Source: Saccharopolyspora rhizosphaerae | GTDB lineage: Bacteria; Actinomycetota; Actinomycetes; Mycobacteriales; Pseudonocardiaceae | Assembly: GCF_003931915.1 (NCBI RefSeq) | Contig: NZ_RSAA01000014.1 | Location: 1-64,000 of the forward strand | DNA: 64,000 nucleotides | Reading direction: 5' to 3' | Shown: piece after piece, positions 8,583 to 19,685 of the stretch | Position numbering within the stretch: the stretch's first letter is position 1 | Layout of the letters: every line of letters begins with the position of its first letter | The notes under the pieces: model-generated | What the model was told of the DNA's origin: nothing | Seen by the model: the letters and a program-made list of their open reading frames with translations, nothing else | Databases searched by the model: none | Program-made: the position numbers and the translations under genes

Positions 8583-9083
8583 TCAGCGCAGCACGGGTGC
8601 CGCGTACCGGCGCATCGCTTCGGTGAGCTGGTCCGCGGACTCGCGGACGTCGTCGACGTCGAGCAGCCGGTACCCGGTCGAGCCGTCGTGCTGGAACCCC
8701 CAGTCGTGGGGCACGCCCGGGTTGAGACCGCCGTGCGTCCACACCACCAACCAGGTCGCGCTGCGCCTCGGTTCCCCTGGCTTGGACAGCTGCCTGACGG
8801 TCGCTCCCGCGACGTTCTGCCAGCCCAGCGCCACCTTCACCCGCCTCGCCGGGTGGTCGACCAGGATGCCCCGCTCGTCGATGCGCACCTGCATCGCGCG
8901 CAGGCTCTTGACCAGCACCACGACGCCACCCACCGCCGCGACGGGCGCCAGGAAGAAGACGCCGTGGATCCGCACGCCCGATCCGCCGGTCAGTCCGCCG
9001 ACGAGCATCACGGTCCCGAGCGCGCCCAGCGCGATCACGATCAACGCCACGACCGTGTTCATCCGGCTCTTCTGGAAGTCCAC
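8583..9083 (-). CDS. Small membrane protein with a PH-like domain
   Basis: 166 residues, function unknown. Two hydrophobic segments (about residues 10-30 and 40-58) form a short hairpin in the membrane. A basic, beta-rich tail follows (MQVRIDERGILVDHPARR, then WQNVAGATV and TWLVVWT), resembling bacterial PH-like domains often found after paired membrane helices. The GTG at 9083 has GAGAGGGG a few bases upstream and is preferred to the longer frame from 9128. It converges with the helicase gene, with only three bases between the stop codons. No catalytic residues are visible. A DUF of the same architecture is the most I can claim. Confidence 0.65.
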   Translation of the reverse strand: MDFQKSRMNTVVALIVIALGALGTVMLVGGLTGGSGVRIHGVFFLAPVAAVGGVVVLVKSLRAMQVRIDERGILVDHPARRVKVALGWQNVAGATVRQLSKPGEPRRSATWLVVWTHGGLNPGVPHDWGFQHDGSTGYRLLDVDDVRESADQLTEAMRRYAAPVLR

Positions 9084-9351
9084 GCGTCCCCTCTCGATCC
9101 ATTGTGGACGTGCAGCGGTTCGCCACACCGGGGAAGGATCTCAGGGATCGAGCGCCCCACGCGAGGAAGATCGACCGGATGCGAGACCGTGAACTGTCCC
9201 ACGAGCTCGGGCTGGTGAGGAACGGAGCAGGAGCGGCCGATCGCGCCCTGGACGGGCACGGGCGTCACCGGAGAAGGAGCCCGGGGCAAAGCCCGGTACC
9301 ACCCACCCTGGTCGAGAGAGCACTGCGGCTCGGAGGACACCGGCACCGCTG

Positions 9352-9401
9352 AGCAACCACCTCGTGCGGCGCCGCCCAGCAACCACCTCGTGCGGCGCCG
9401 C
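9352..9401. repeat. Two-copy tandem repeat, 24-base unit, 26-base period
   Basis: AGCAACCACCTCGTGCGGCG followed by CCGC occurs at 9352-9375 and again, identical, at 9378-9401 with two bases between. Confidence 0.85.
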
Positions 9402-9746
9402 GGAACAACTGCGGCGTCCCCGCCCCGGCGACACGGAGTGCTGCCAAGACACCACCGGACCTGCGGCGGTCCCGCTCCCGCTCTCGGCGCCGGACGTCGG
9501 GTGCCGGGCTGAGTCCCCCCGTCGAATGTCGCGCGCATGTCGACGGCCGAAGTTCCCCCTCGAAGTTCGCGCGAAATGCGAAGACGCCTGCGCGGCGCGG
9601 GACCGGGCCTGGCGGCTGCGCCGCGTCAGGAACAGCTCCGAGGTGGCGAAGACTTCGATGTGACCGAAGTTCCGAGCCGCCGGACGCTCGAGGTGGCTGA
9701 AGCTCGAGGCACTCGAAGCCCCGAGGTGGGGCCGGAGTTCCGGGAT

Positions 9747-9795
9747 GGCTGACACTCCGGAGCGGCTGACACTCCGGAGCGGCTGACACTCCGGG
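9747..9795. repeat. Three-copy tandem repeat, 17-base period
   Basis: GGCTGACACTCCGGAGC at 9747-9763 and 9764-9780 is followed by a third copy, shortened to 15 bases, at 9781-9795. It ends about 35 bases before the gltD stop. Confidence 0.85.
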
Positions 9796-9830
9796 GTGAG
9801 GGGCGGGCGTTCCGCCCCTCACCGTGGGGA

Positions 9831-11325
<1,495 letters not shown>

Positions 11326-11333
<8 letters not shown>

Positions 11334-14300
11334 GGGAAGCCTCCATGATCGCCTCGTTCACGTCGCGGCCTTCGATCTTGGCCATCCGGGTGGCGTCCAG
11401 GACTCGCTGGAAGTCACGCGGCATGACCTTGCTGAACGCCGCCGAACGCCGGGTCCAGTCACCCAGCAGCGACGCGGCCACCGCCGAGCCGGTCAGCTCG
11501 TGGTGCCTCTGCACGACCTCGCGCAGCCACTTCAGCTCCTTGGCACCGCACGGCTTCAGGTCCACCATCGCGGTGTTCACCCGCACCGGGTCCAGGTCCA
11601 GCACGTAGGCGATGCCGCCCGACATGCCGGCGCCGACGTTGCGACCGGTACCGCCGAGCACGATCGCCCGGCCGCCGGTCATGTACTCGAAGGCGTGGTC
11701 GCCCGCACCCTCGCACACCAGCTGCGCACCGGAGTTGCGGACGGCGAAGCGCTCGCCGACCTGGCCGCGCAGGTAGATCTCACCGCTGGTGGCGCCGTAA
11801 CCGATCACGTTGCCCGCGATGACCTGGTTCTCGGCGCGGAAGGACGAGTCCGGGTGCGGCCGGACGACGATCCGGCCGCCGGACAGGCCCTTGCCGACGT
11901 AGTCGTTGGCGTCGCCGACCATGTCCAGCGTGATGCCGTGAGGCAGGAACGCGCCCAAGGACTGGCCCGCGGAGCCCTCCAGCTCCACGTGGAGGGTGTC
12001 GTCGGGCAGCCCGTCGCCGCCGAAGCGCCGGGACACCTCCGCGCCCAGCAGCGTGCCCACCGTGCGGTTGACGTTGCGCACCGGCAGCTGCAGCTTCACC
12101 GGCCGGGCGTCCTCCAGGGCCGCCTCGGCGAGCTGGATCAGCGTGCGGTCCAGCGCCTTGTCCAGGCCGTGGTCCTGCTCGCGGACCTTGCGGCGCACCG
12201 GCGAGTACGGGGTCTCCGGCTCGGTGAACACCGGCTCGAGGTCCAGGCCGCGGGACTTCCAGTGCTGCACGGCCTTGTCGCGCCTGAGCGCGGAGACCTG
12301 GCCGATGGCCTCGTCCAGCGTCCGGAAGCCCAGCTGCGCCAGGTACTCCCGCACTTCCTGGGCGACGAACTCGAAGAAGTTCACCACGTGCTCGACCTGG
12401 CCAGTGAACCTCTTGCGCAGGTCCGGGTTCTGGGTCGCCACGCCCACCGGGCAGGTGTCGAGGTGGCAGACGCGCATCATCACGCAGCCCTCGACCACCA
12501 GCGGCGCGGTCGCGAAACCGTACTCCTCGGCGCCCAGCAGCGCGGCGACCACGACGTCGCGGCCGGTCTTGAAGCCGCCGTCGCACTGCACGGTGATCCG
12601 GTCGCGCAGGCCGTTGAGCAGCAGCGTCTGCTGGGTCTCGGCGAGCCCGACCTCCCACGGCGTTCCCGCGTGCTTGAGCGAGGTCAGCGGCGCGGCACCG
12701 GTGCCGCCGTCGTGACCGGAGATCAGCACGACGTCGGCGTGAGCCTTCGACACACCCGCCGCGACCGTGCCCACGCCGACCTCGCTGACCAGCTTGACGT
12801 GCACGCGGGCCTGCTCGTTGGCGTTCTTCAGGTCGTGGATCAGCTGCGCCAGGTCCTCGATCGAGTAGATGTCGTGGTGCGGCGGCGGTGAGATCAGCCC
12901 GACGCCCGGCGTGGAGTGGCGGGTCTTGGCGATCCACGGGTACACCTTGTGCGCGGGCAGCTGACCGCCCTCGCCGGGCTTGGCGCCCTGCGCCATCTTG
13001 ATCTGCACGTCGCTGGCGTTGACCAGGTACTCGCTGGTGACGCCGAAGCGACCGGAGGCGACCTGCTTGACCGCGGAACGGCGGTCCGGGTCGTAGAGCC
13101 GCTCGACGTCCTCGCCGCCCTCACCGGAGTTGGACTTGCCGCCGATGCGGTTCATCGCCATCGCGAGCACCTCGTGGGCCTCGGCGGAGATGGCGCCGTA
13201 GCTCATCGCCCCGGTGGAGAACCGCTTCATGATCTCCGAGACCGGCTCGACCTCGTCGATGTCGATCGGGTCGCGCCCGCTGTCGAGCTCGAAGAGCCCG
13301 CGCAGCGTGCCGCCCTCGGCCGACAGCCGGTCGCACTCCGCGGTGTACTCGCGGTACTTGTCGTACCGGCCGGTCTTGGTCGAGTGCTGCAGCAGGAACA
13401 CCGTCTCCGGGGTGAACAGGTGCAGCTCGCCGTCGCGGCGGTAGGAGTAGTCGCCGCCGACCTCCAGCTTGCGGTGCGCGCGCTCGGTCGGGTTCTCGGG
13501 GTAGGCGCGGCGGTGCCGCTGCGCGACCTCCTCGGCCAGCTCGTCCAGGCCCACGCCGCCGAGCTTGGAGGTGGTGCCCAGGAAGTAGGAGTCCACGACC
13601 TCCTTCGACAGGCCCACGGCCTCGAAGACCTGCGCGGCGGTGTAGGCGCCGACGGTCGAGATGCCCATCTTGGACATCACCTTCAGCACGCCCTTGACCA
13701 GACCCTGCACGTAGTTGCGGATGGCGACCTTGGGCCGCACGCCGGCGATCTGCCCGGTCGAGATCATGTCCTCGATGGCCTCGAACGCCAGGTACGGGTT
13801 GACCGCGGCGGCGCCGTAGCCCAGCAGCGCGGCGACGTGGTGCACCTCGCGGGCGTCACCGGTCTCCACGACCAGCGCGACGCGCAGCCGCTCCTTGGTC
13901 TGGATCAGGTACTGGTGCACGGCCGACACCAGCAGCAGCGACGGGATCGGCGCCCACTCGTGGTCGGCGTCGCGGTCGGAGAGCACCAGGACCCGCGCGC
14001 CGGCCGCGATGGCCTCGGAGGCTTCGCGGCGGACCCGCTCGATGGCCTCGCCCAGCGCCTGACCGCCACCGTCCACCTCGTACAGGCCGGACAGCACCGC
14101 GGAGGAGAACCCGGGCAGGTCGCCGTCGTCGTTGACGTGGATGAGCTTGGCCAGCTCGTCGTTGTCGATCACCGGGTTGGGCAGCACGATGTGCCGGCAC
14201 GACGCCGGTGACGGCGTCAGCAGGTTCTGCTCCGGACCCATGATCCGGGCCACCGAGGTGACGATCTCCTCGCGGATCGCGTCCAACGGCGGGTTCGTGA

Positions 14301-15876
14301 CCTGAGCGAACTGCTGCACGAAGTAGTCGTAGAGCATCCGCGAGCGCTGCGAGAGCGGCGCGGGCGGGGTGTCGGCGCCCATCGACCCCAGCGGCTCGGC
14401 GCCGTGGGTGGCCATCGGCGCGAGCAGCAGCGCCAGCTCCTCCTCGGTGTAGCCGAACGCCAGCTCGCGGCGCACCACCGACTCGTGCGTGCTCACCACG
14501 TGCTCGCGGTCGGCGAGCTCGTCGAGGTTGAGCAGACCGGCGTGCAGCCACTCGTCGTAGGCGTGCTCGGAGGCCAGCTCGGACTTGAAGTCCTCGTCGT
14601 CGACGATGCGGCCTTGCTCGGTGTCGACCAGGAACATCCGGCCCGGCTGCAGGCGGCCCTTGGCGACCACCTCGGAAGGCTCGACGTCGAGCACGCCGGA
14701 CTCGCTGGCCAGCACGACCCGGTCGTCGGCGGTCTGCCACCAGCGGGCGGGGCGCAGACCGTTGCGGTCCAGCACCGCTCCGACCAGCGCGCCGTCGGTG
14801 AAGGTGACGCACGCCGGGCCGTCCCACGGCTCCATCAGGCTCGCGTGGAACTGGTAGAAGGCCTTGCGCTTGGGATCCATCTCGGCGTGGTTCTCCCACG
14901 CCTCCGGGATCATCATCAGCACCGCGTGCGGCAGCGAGCGGCCGCCCAGGTGCAGCAGCTCCAGGACCTCGTCGAAGGAGGCCGAGTCGGAGGCGTCATC
15001 GGCGCAGATCGGGTACAGCCGGGACAGGTCGCCCGGGATGAGGTCGGAGGCCAGCAGCGCCTCGCGGGCCCGCATCCGGTTGCGGTTGCCGCGGATGGTG
15101 TTGATCTCACCGTTGTGCGCGACGTAGCGGAACGGGTGCGCCAGCGGCCACGACGGGAAGGTGTTGGTCGAGAACCGGCTGTGCACCAGCGCGATGGCGC
15201 TGGCCAGCCGCTCGTCGCCGAGGTCGGGGAAGAACGCGGGCAGCTGCTCGGTGGTGAGCATGCCCTTGTAGACGAACGTGCGGGCAGACAGCGACGGGAA
15301 GTACAGCTCGAGGCCCTCCCGCTCGGCCTCCCGCTCGGCGCGCTTGCGCAGGCAGAAAGCCAACCGGTCCAGCGCCAGCCCGGACTCGCCGCCCTTGCCG
15401 GCCACCAGCAGCATCGCGAAGTGCGGCATGCAGCGGCGGGCCGTGGTGCCCACGTCGGCCTGGTCCGGTGTGGTGGGCACGTCGCGCCACCCCAGGACGG
15501 TCAGGTCTTCCTCGGCGGCGATCCGCTCGACCAGCTCCACGACGCGCTCGCGCTGCTCGGCGTCGGCGGGCAGGAAGCCCATGCCGGCGGCGTAGCGGTG
15601 CTCGCCGTCCTCGGCGGGCTCGGGCAGGGTCACTCCTGCGGTGGCGCGCAGCAGCTCGTCAGGCAGCTGCAGCAGGATGCCCGCGCCGTCACCACTGGTC
15701 GGCTCGGCGCCGGCGGCACCGCGGTGCTCCAGGTTCGCCAGGGCCGTCAGGGCGTCCGCGACGATGCCGTGCGAACGCCGACCACGGATGTCGGCGACCA
15801 TGGCCACACCGCAGGAATCCTGCTCCGCGGCCGGGTCGTAGAGCCCCTGGGCCGCTGGGACAGCAGAGAAGACCAC
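11326..15876 (-). CDS. gltB: Glutamate synthase (NADPH) large subunit
   Basis: 1,516 residues. Order: class II glutaminase domain starting after a 21-residue propeptide, with the nucleophile in QDSCGVAMV (Cys22); a linker; then the FMN synthase domain with [13 protein letters not shown] and [19 protein letters not shown]. The 3Fe-4S ligands lie in [15 protein letters not shown], and the C-terminal GXGXG beta-helix follows ([14 protein letters not shown]). It makes glutamate from glutamine and 2-oxoglutarate. GTG 15876 is preferred because GGGAGG lies six bases upstream and because it gives a propeptide of normal length; the open frame to 16050 adds unlikely sequence. It forms an operon with gltD. 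Confidence 0.96.
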
Positions 15877-16430
15877 TGCAGACCTCCCTCGTCGTGCTCG
15901 TGCTTGGAAGTCGGTGGTCGGTCGGTGACCTGACTTCGTCGACTTCTGGGCACGGGACGGCATTGGCCCGCAGCTGGAAAAATGATCCGGTTCTGCCGTG
16001 GAAGATTTCGGGCGCGCGCACCCGCTCGCTGAAACCGGAGCGTTTAGCAAACTTTAACAGCCAGGATACCCAGAAGCAGCACCTCAGAAGTGATGCTGAC
16101 CATCTTGTTGTCTCGCCTGTCGCTGGCTGGACGCCCACGATTCGGCTGCTCAGCGCACCGCGTGGAACCGCGACAATGCACAACGCGGCCGACGTGGCGG
16201 TGAGCACGTCACACGACTCCGCGCCGACCGGCCCGCGGCTTCCGCAAGCGAACCGCACGTCGGCGGGCACGGTCCGTCATCGAATCTACCCGCTGCGTCG
16301 CGCGCTGGGTACCGCTCCGGCGAGATCCACCCTCCGGCGGCCCCCACGCACGATCTTTGCTGATATCTTTCCAGCTCAGAGCACCCACCACGGTGGGTGC
16401 TCGTTCGCCAGCTCCGACCCGAGGGAAGAC
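15877..16430. other. Divergent promoter region between gltB and the FecB-like gene
   Basis: 554 bases without a supported gene. An AT-rich patch near 16043-16065 (GCAAACTTTAACAG) could hold the gltB promoter on the minus strand, where TTAAAGTTTGCTAA can be read. A long inverted repeat lies just before the FecB-like start. I looked for an iron-box dyad and a cobalamin riboswitch core and saw neither. Confidence 0.45.
16379..16402 (+). promoter_or_regulatory. Inverted repeat in the leader of the FecB-like importer operon
   Basis: GAGCACCCACC (16379-16389) and GGTGGGTGCTC (16392-16402) are perfect 11-base arms with two bases between. The structure ends 28 bases before the ATG at 16431. It could be a repressor site or a leader hairpin controlling the importer. 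It does not resemble an iron-box sequence. Confidence 0.55.
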
Positions 16431-17372
16431 ATGACCGGGTACCGCCGTCTCGCCGCCCTGATGATGGCCGCGTTCGCCCTGCTCACGATGGTCACCGCGT
16501 GCGCGACCCGCCAACCCTCACCGGTGCCGGAGGTGCCCGACGACCCCGCCTCGGCGTTCCCCGCGAAGGTCTCGCTGCCCGGAGGTGAGCCGGTCACGCT
16601 GCTGCAGCAGCCCAAGCGGATCGTCTCGCTGTCACCGTCGGCCACCGAGACGCTGTTCGCGCTCGGCGCCGGCGACCAGGTCGTTGCCGTGGACCAGTTC
16701 TCGAACCACCCGCCGAACGCGCCGCGCACCGAGCTGACCGGGTTCACCAGCGACGCCGCCGCCGTGGCGAGCAAGGAGCCGGACCTGGTCATCGCCCCGG
16801 ACAACGCCACGCAGCTCGCCGAAGGCCTGCGCGTGGTCGACGTCCCGGTGCTGCTGACCCCCTCGGCGGCCAGCCTCGAAGACGCCTACCAGCAGATCCA
16901 GGTGCTCGGGCGCGCCACCGGGCACGGCAACCAGGCGCGGGCGATGGTGCAGAAGATGCGCACCACCATCGCCGACATCGTGGCCAGGACGCCGAAGCCG
17001 CCGCAGCCGATCACCTACTTCCACGAGGTCAGCCCCGACCTCTACACGGCGACCTCGCAGAGCTTCGTCGGCAACGTCTACTCGCTGTTCGGCATGGTCA
17101 ACATCGCCGACCCGGCCGGCGGCCCCTTCCCGCAGCTCTCGCAGGAGCACGTCGTGCAGGCCAACCCGAACCTGATCTTCGCCGCCGACACCAAGTGCTG
17201 CGGCGTCAACGCGGAGGCGATCGCCGCGCGGCCCGGCTGGGGTGACATCGACGCCGTCCGGCGCAACAACGTCGTGGAGCTCGACGACGACGTCGCCAGC
17301 CGGTGGGGGCCGCGCGTGGTGGACCTGGTGCGGGCCATCAGCGAGGCGGTCGGCAAGGCCCAGCGGGGTTGA
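16431..17372 (+). CDS. Iron-siderophore or cobalamin ABC importer, substrate-binding lipoprotein
   Basis: 313 residues. The signal peptide ends in a lipobox (LLTMVTAC), so the protein is lipid-anchored outside the membrane. The mature part is a TroA/FecB-like binding protein: PKRIVSLSPSATETLFALG near residue 60, PDLVIAPDN at about 118, SFVGNVYSLFGM and QLSQEHVVQANPNLIF in the second lobe. Members bind ferric siderophores, heme or cobalamin. ATG 16431 lies just after GAGGGAAG; the much longer open frame upstream crosses the gltB promoter region and is rejected. The permease starts inside its stop codon, so the three genes form one operon. The substrate cannot be told from the sequence; the extra cysteines in KCCGV are unusual. 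Confidence 0.85.
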   Translation: MTGYRRLAALMMAAFALLTMVTACATRQPSPVPEVPDDPASAFPAKVSLPGGEPVTLLQQPKRIVSLSPSATETLFALGAGDQVVAVDQFSNHPPNAPRTELTGFTSDAAAVASKEPDLVIAPDNATQLAEGLRVVDVPVLLTPSAASLEDAYQQIQVLGRATGHGNQARAMVQKMRTTIADIVARTPKPPQPITYFHEVSPDLYTATSQSFVGNVYSLFGMVNIADPAGGPFPQLSQEHVVQANPNLIFAADTKCCGVNAEAIAARPGWGDIDAVRRNNVVELDDDVASRWGPRVVDLVRAISEAVGKAQRG

Positions 17373-18382
17373 TCGCGCCGACCCGGCTCCGGCCGTGGCA
17401 CCTGGTCGTCGGTGTGGTGGTGCTGGCGGGAAGCGTGCTGCTGTCGGTGCTGCTGGGCGCCGCCGAACTCGGCTCGCGGCGGGTGCTCGCCGAGGTCGTC
17501 GCGCAGCTGACCGGTGGCGTGTCACCGCTGTCCGAACGGGAAGCGGCGATCCTGTGGGAGCTGCGGGTGCCGCGCACCGTGCTCGGCGTGCTGGTCGGTG
17601 CGGCGCTGGCCGTCTCCGGAGCGGCGTTCCAGGGCGTGTTCCGCAACCCGCTCGCCGACCCCTACCTGCTGGGTTCCGCGGCAGGCGCGGGCCTGGCCGT
17701 GACAGCGGTGCTCACGGTCGCACCGCAGGCGGGCCTGTCGATCCCGGTGCAGGCGGCCGCGTTCGCCGGGGCGCTCGGCGGGGTCGGGCTGACGTGGCTC
17801 GTCGGCCGCTCGGCGGGCCGCGACACCGCCACCCTGGTGCTGGCTGGAGTGGCCGTCGGAGCGTTCCTGACAGCCGGGCAGACGTTCCTGCAGCAGCTGC
17901 GCGTCGAATCGCTGCAGCAGGTCTACCTGTGGATCCTCGGGCGGCTGAGCACCACCGGCTGGCGCGAAGTGCTCATCGTGCTGCCCCACCTCGTGGTCTC
18001 TGCCGTGGTGCTGTGCCTGTGCGCGCGGCTGCTGGACCTGCTGGGCACCGGTGACGAGGAAGCCGCCTCGCTCGGCGTCCACCCGGGGCGGGTCCGGATG
18101 CTGGTGCTCGTCGCGGCTTCGCTGGCCACCGCCGCGGCCGTGTCGGTGGCCGGTCTGATCGGCTTCGTGGGACTGGTCGTGCCGCACCTGGTGCGCTTGG
18201 CGGTGGGAGGCGGCTTCCGGATCATCGTGCCGATGTCGCTGCTGTTCGGCGGGGTGTTCCTGGTGCTGTGCGACATGCTCGCGCGGACCCTGCTGGCGCC
18301 CGCGGAGATCTCGATCGGCGTGATCACCGCGTTCACCGGCGCCCCGTTCTTCGCCGTCCTGCTGCACCGGAGCCGGGCATGA
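17369..18382 (+). CDS. FecCD/BtuC-family ABC importer permease
   Basis: 337 residues with nine or ten hydrophobic segments. Family landmarks: EREAAILWELRVPRTVLGVLVGAALAVSG compressed around residue 60, FRNPLADPYLLGSAAGA, then LWILGRLS, and a late SVAGLIGFVGLVVPHLVR that contains the coupling region. It forms the membrane channel of a type II importer as a homodimer. The likely start is TTG 17369, whose last two bases begin the TGA stop of the binding-protein gene (TTGA), giving tight coupling. The longer frame to 17303 overlaps that gene and is not needed. Confidence 0.92.
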   Translation: MIAPTRLRPWHLVVGVVVLAGSVLLSVLLGAAELGSRRVLAEVVAQLTGGVSPLSEREAAILWELRVPRTVLGVLVGAALAVSGAAFQGVFRNPLADPYLLGSAAGAGLAVTAVLTVAPQAGLSIPVQAAAFAGALGGVGLTWLVGRSAGRDTATLVLAGVAVGAFLTAGQTFLQQLRVESLQQVYLWILGRLSTTGWREVLIVLPHLVVSAVVLCLCARLLDLLGTGDEEAASLGVHPGRVRMLVLVAASLATAAAVSVAGLIGFVGLVVPHLVRLAVGGGFRIIVPMSLLFGGVFLVLCDMLARTLLAPAEISIGVITAFTGAPFFAVLLHRSRA

Positions 18383-19149
18383 GCCGGCTCGAGGTCCGCG
18401 ACCTGGCGGCCGGGTACCGCCGCACGACGGTGGTGTCCGGGGTGTCGGCCACTGTGGACGCCGGAGGGTGGCTGGGGATCATCGGCCCCAACGGCGCGGG
18501 CAAGTCCACGTTGCTCAAAGCCATCGCCGGGCTGCTCGGCCGCTCCGGTGAGGTGCTGGTCGACGGCCGCCCGCTGATGTCGCTGCCGCGCCGGGAGCGC
18601 GCCCGCACCATCGCCTACGCCCCGCAGATCCCGCAGCTGCCGATGGGCCTGACGGTCACCGACTACATCCTGCTGGGCCGCACGCCCCACCTCGGCCCGC
18701 TCGGCTGGGAAGGCCAGAGCGACCTCGAGGTCGTCAACGAGCTCCTCACCCGCCTGGACCTCACCCACCTCGCCGGTCGGGCGCTGCACACCCTCTCCGG
18801 AGGCGAACGGCAGCGCACGGTCCTGGCTCGCGCCCTCGCTCAGCGAGCGGGGGTGCTGCTCCTCGACGAACCCACCACCGGTCTCGACATCGGCCACGCC
18901 CAGGCGCTGCTCGACCTCGTCGACGAACTCCGCACCGAGCTGGGCACCACGGTCATCACCACCCTCCACGACCTGACCCTCGCGGCGCAGTACGCAGACG
19001 ACCTCCTGCTCATCGCCGACGGCACCCCCGCCGCGCACGGCACTCCGGCCGAGGTGCTCACCCCGGACACGCTGCACACCCACTACGCAGCCCGCACCGA
19101 AGTGCTCCACACGCCCCACGGCACCCCGGTCATCGCCCCCACCCGCTGA
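18379..19149 (+). CDS. FecE/BtuD-family ABC importer ATPase
   Basis: 256 residues. Walker A IIGPNGAGKSTLLKA is at about residues 34-48, the Q-loop in IAYAPQIPQLP, the signature LSGGERQRTVLARALAQ at about 139, Walker B VLLLDEPTTGLD, and the H-switch in TTLHDLTLAAQ. It drives the adjacent permease. ATG 18379 overlaps the permease stop (ATGA). The C-terminal 25 residues (AARTEVLHTPHGTPVIAP) match the short tail usual in this subfamily. It is the last gene of the operon; an inverted repeat followed by T residues lies about 360 bases downstream. Confidence 0.95.
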   Translation: MSRLEVRDLAAGYRRTTVVSGVSATVDAGGWLGIIGPNGAGKSTLLKAIAGLLGRSGEVLVDGRPLMSLPRRERARTIAYAPQIPQLPMGLTVTDYILLGRTPHLGPLGWEGQSDLEVVNELLTRLDLTHLAGRALHTLSGGERQRTVLARALAQRAGVLLLDEPTTGLDIGHAQALLDLVDELRTELGTTVITTLHDLTLAAQYADDLLLIADGTPAAHGTPAEVLTPDTLHTHYAARTEVLHTPHGTPVIAPTR

Positions 19150-19505
19150 ACCCGCCTGCAGCACCAGCCGAGTTCCGGGCAGCGGTTCGCAGGCACCCGG
19201 CACCACGAACCCCCGCAGTGCTCCAGCCGTGAACCACGGCTGTCGGCCCCCGGTCGTCAGTGACCCGGTCACTCCGGTGATCCGCCAACCGCTGCTCTTC
19301 CGACACCCGCTCACGGCAGCAGCCCACACCGCGCCACGAGCAGAGCACCGGCATGGAACGTGCACCCGGGAACCGCCGGTGGGTGTTCGACCACCCCGGT
19401 AGATCCGGAACCCCCGGTGGTCGGGGTCTCCCACACCACACGCTGCGGTCGCCCGCGGGCAGTGTCACGGACGTCACTGCCGGCGATGAGCGTGAACCCG
19501 CACGT

Positions 19506-19533
19506 CGCGGTGATCAAGTGGCTGATCACCGCG
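19506..19533 (+). terminator. Terminator hairpin for the FecB-like importer operon
   Basis: CGCGGTGATCA (19506-19516) pairs with TGATCACCGCG (19523-19533) around a six-base loop and is followed by GTTTTCC. This is the most standard hairpin-plus-T structure in the gap. Confidence 0.65.
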
Positions 19534-19629
19534 GTTTTCCGTCATCCGATCACCCGGGTGATCCGCGGCAACCGACCGCGGGGGCGGTGCCGGGTGGGTG
19601 GCCGGCTTCCCGATGGGGCCTGGAGAAGA

Positions 19630-19666
19630 CCGAGGCCGCGGCTCCTGCGGGGAGTCGCGGCCTCGG
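19630..19666 (-). terminator. Terminator hairpin after lgt
   Basis: CCGAGGCCGCG (19630-19640) pairs with CGCGGCCTCGG (19656-19666), and inside it CTCC pairs with GGAG. It begins 20 bases after the lgt stop. On the minus strand TCTTCTCC follows. Confidence 0.75.
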
Positions 19667-19685
19667 CCTTGGTCGGTGGTGGAGG

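Larger units (their letters stand above)
9084..9830. other. Gene-free stretch with tandem and palindromic repeats
   Basis: No open frame here has a binding site or recognisable protein. The stretch holds a duplicated 24-mer (9352-9401), a triplicated 17-mer (9747-9795), and degenerate copies of the TTCGCGCGAA palindrome family near 9555-9580. It separates a small membrane gene from gltD, which ends at 9831. It may contain the gltBD terminator, but no single clean hairpin stands out. Confidence 0.6.
19150..19685. other. Gene-free region between two converging operons
   Basis: 536 bases without a supported gene. It holds two terminator-like hairpins (19506-19533 and 19630-19666) and the perfect palindrome GATCACCCGGGTGATC at 19548-19563, a member of the GATCACC family found in other gaps. 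Nothing else is recognisable. Confidence 0.6.

Noticed and set aside
9084-9830. CRISPR array from the repeats in this gap
   Set aside because: The repeat copies are directly adjacent without regular unique spacers, and no cas genes are present.
15468-16430. N-terminal extension of the FecB-like lipoprotein frame
   Set aside because: The extension overlaps the start of gltB and its promoter region. The ATG at 16431 gives a proper lipoprotein signal peptide and has a binding site.
15877-16430. Iron-box (IdeR/DmdR) site or cobalamin riboswitch before the importer
   Set aside because: The typical TTAGGTTAGGCTAACC-like dyad and the conserved cobalamin riboswitch core were looked for by eye and not seen.
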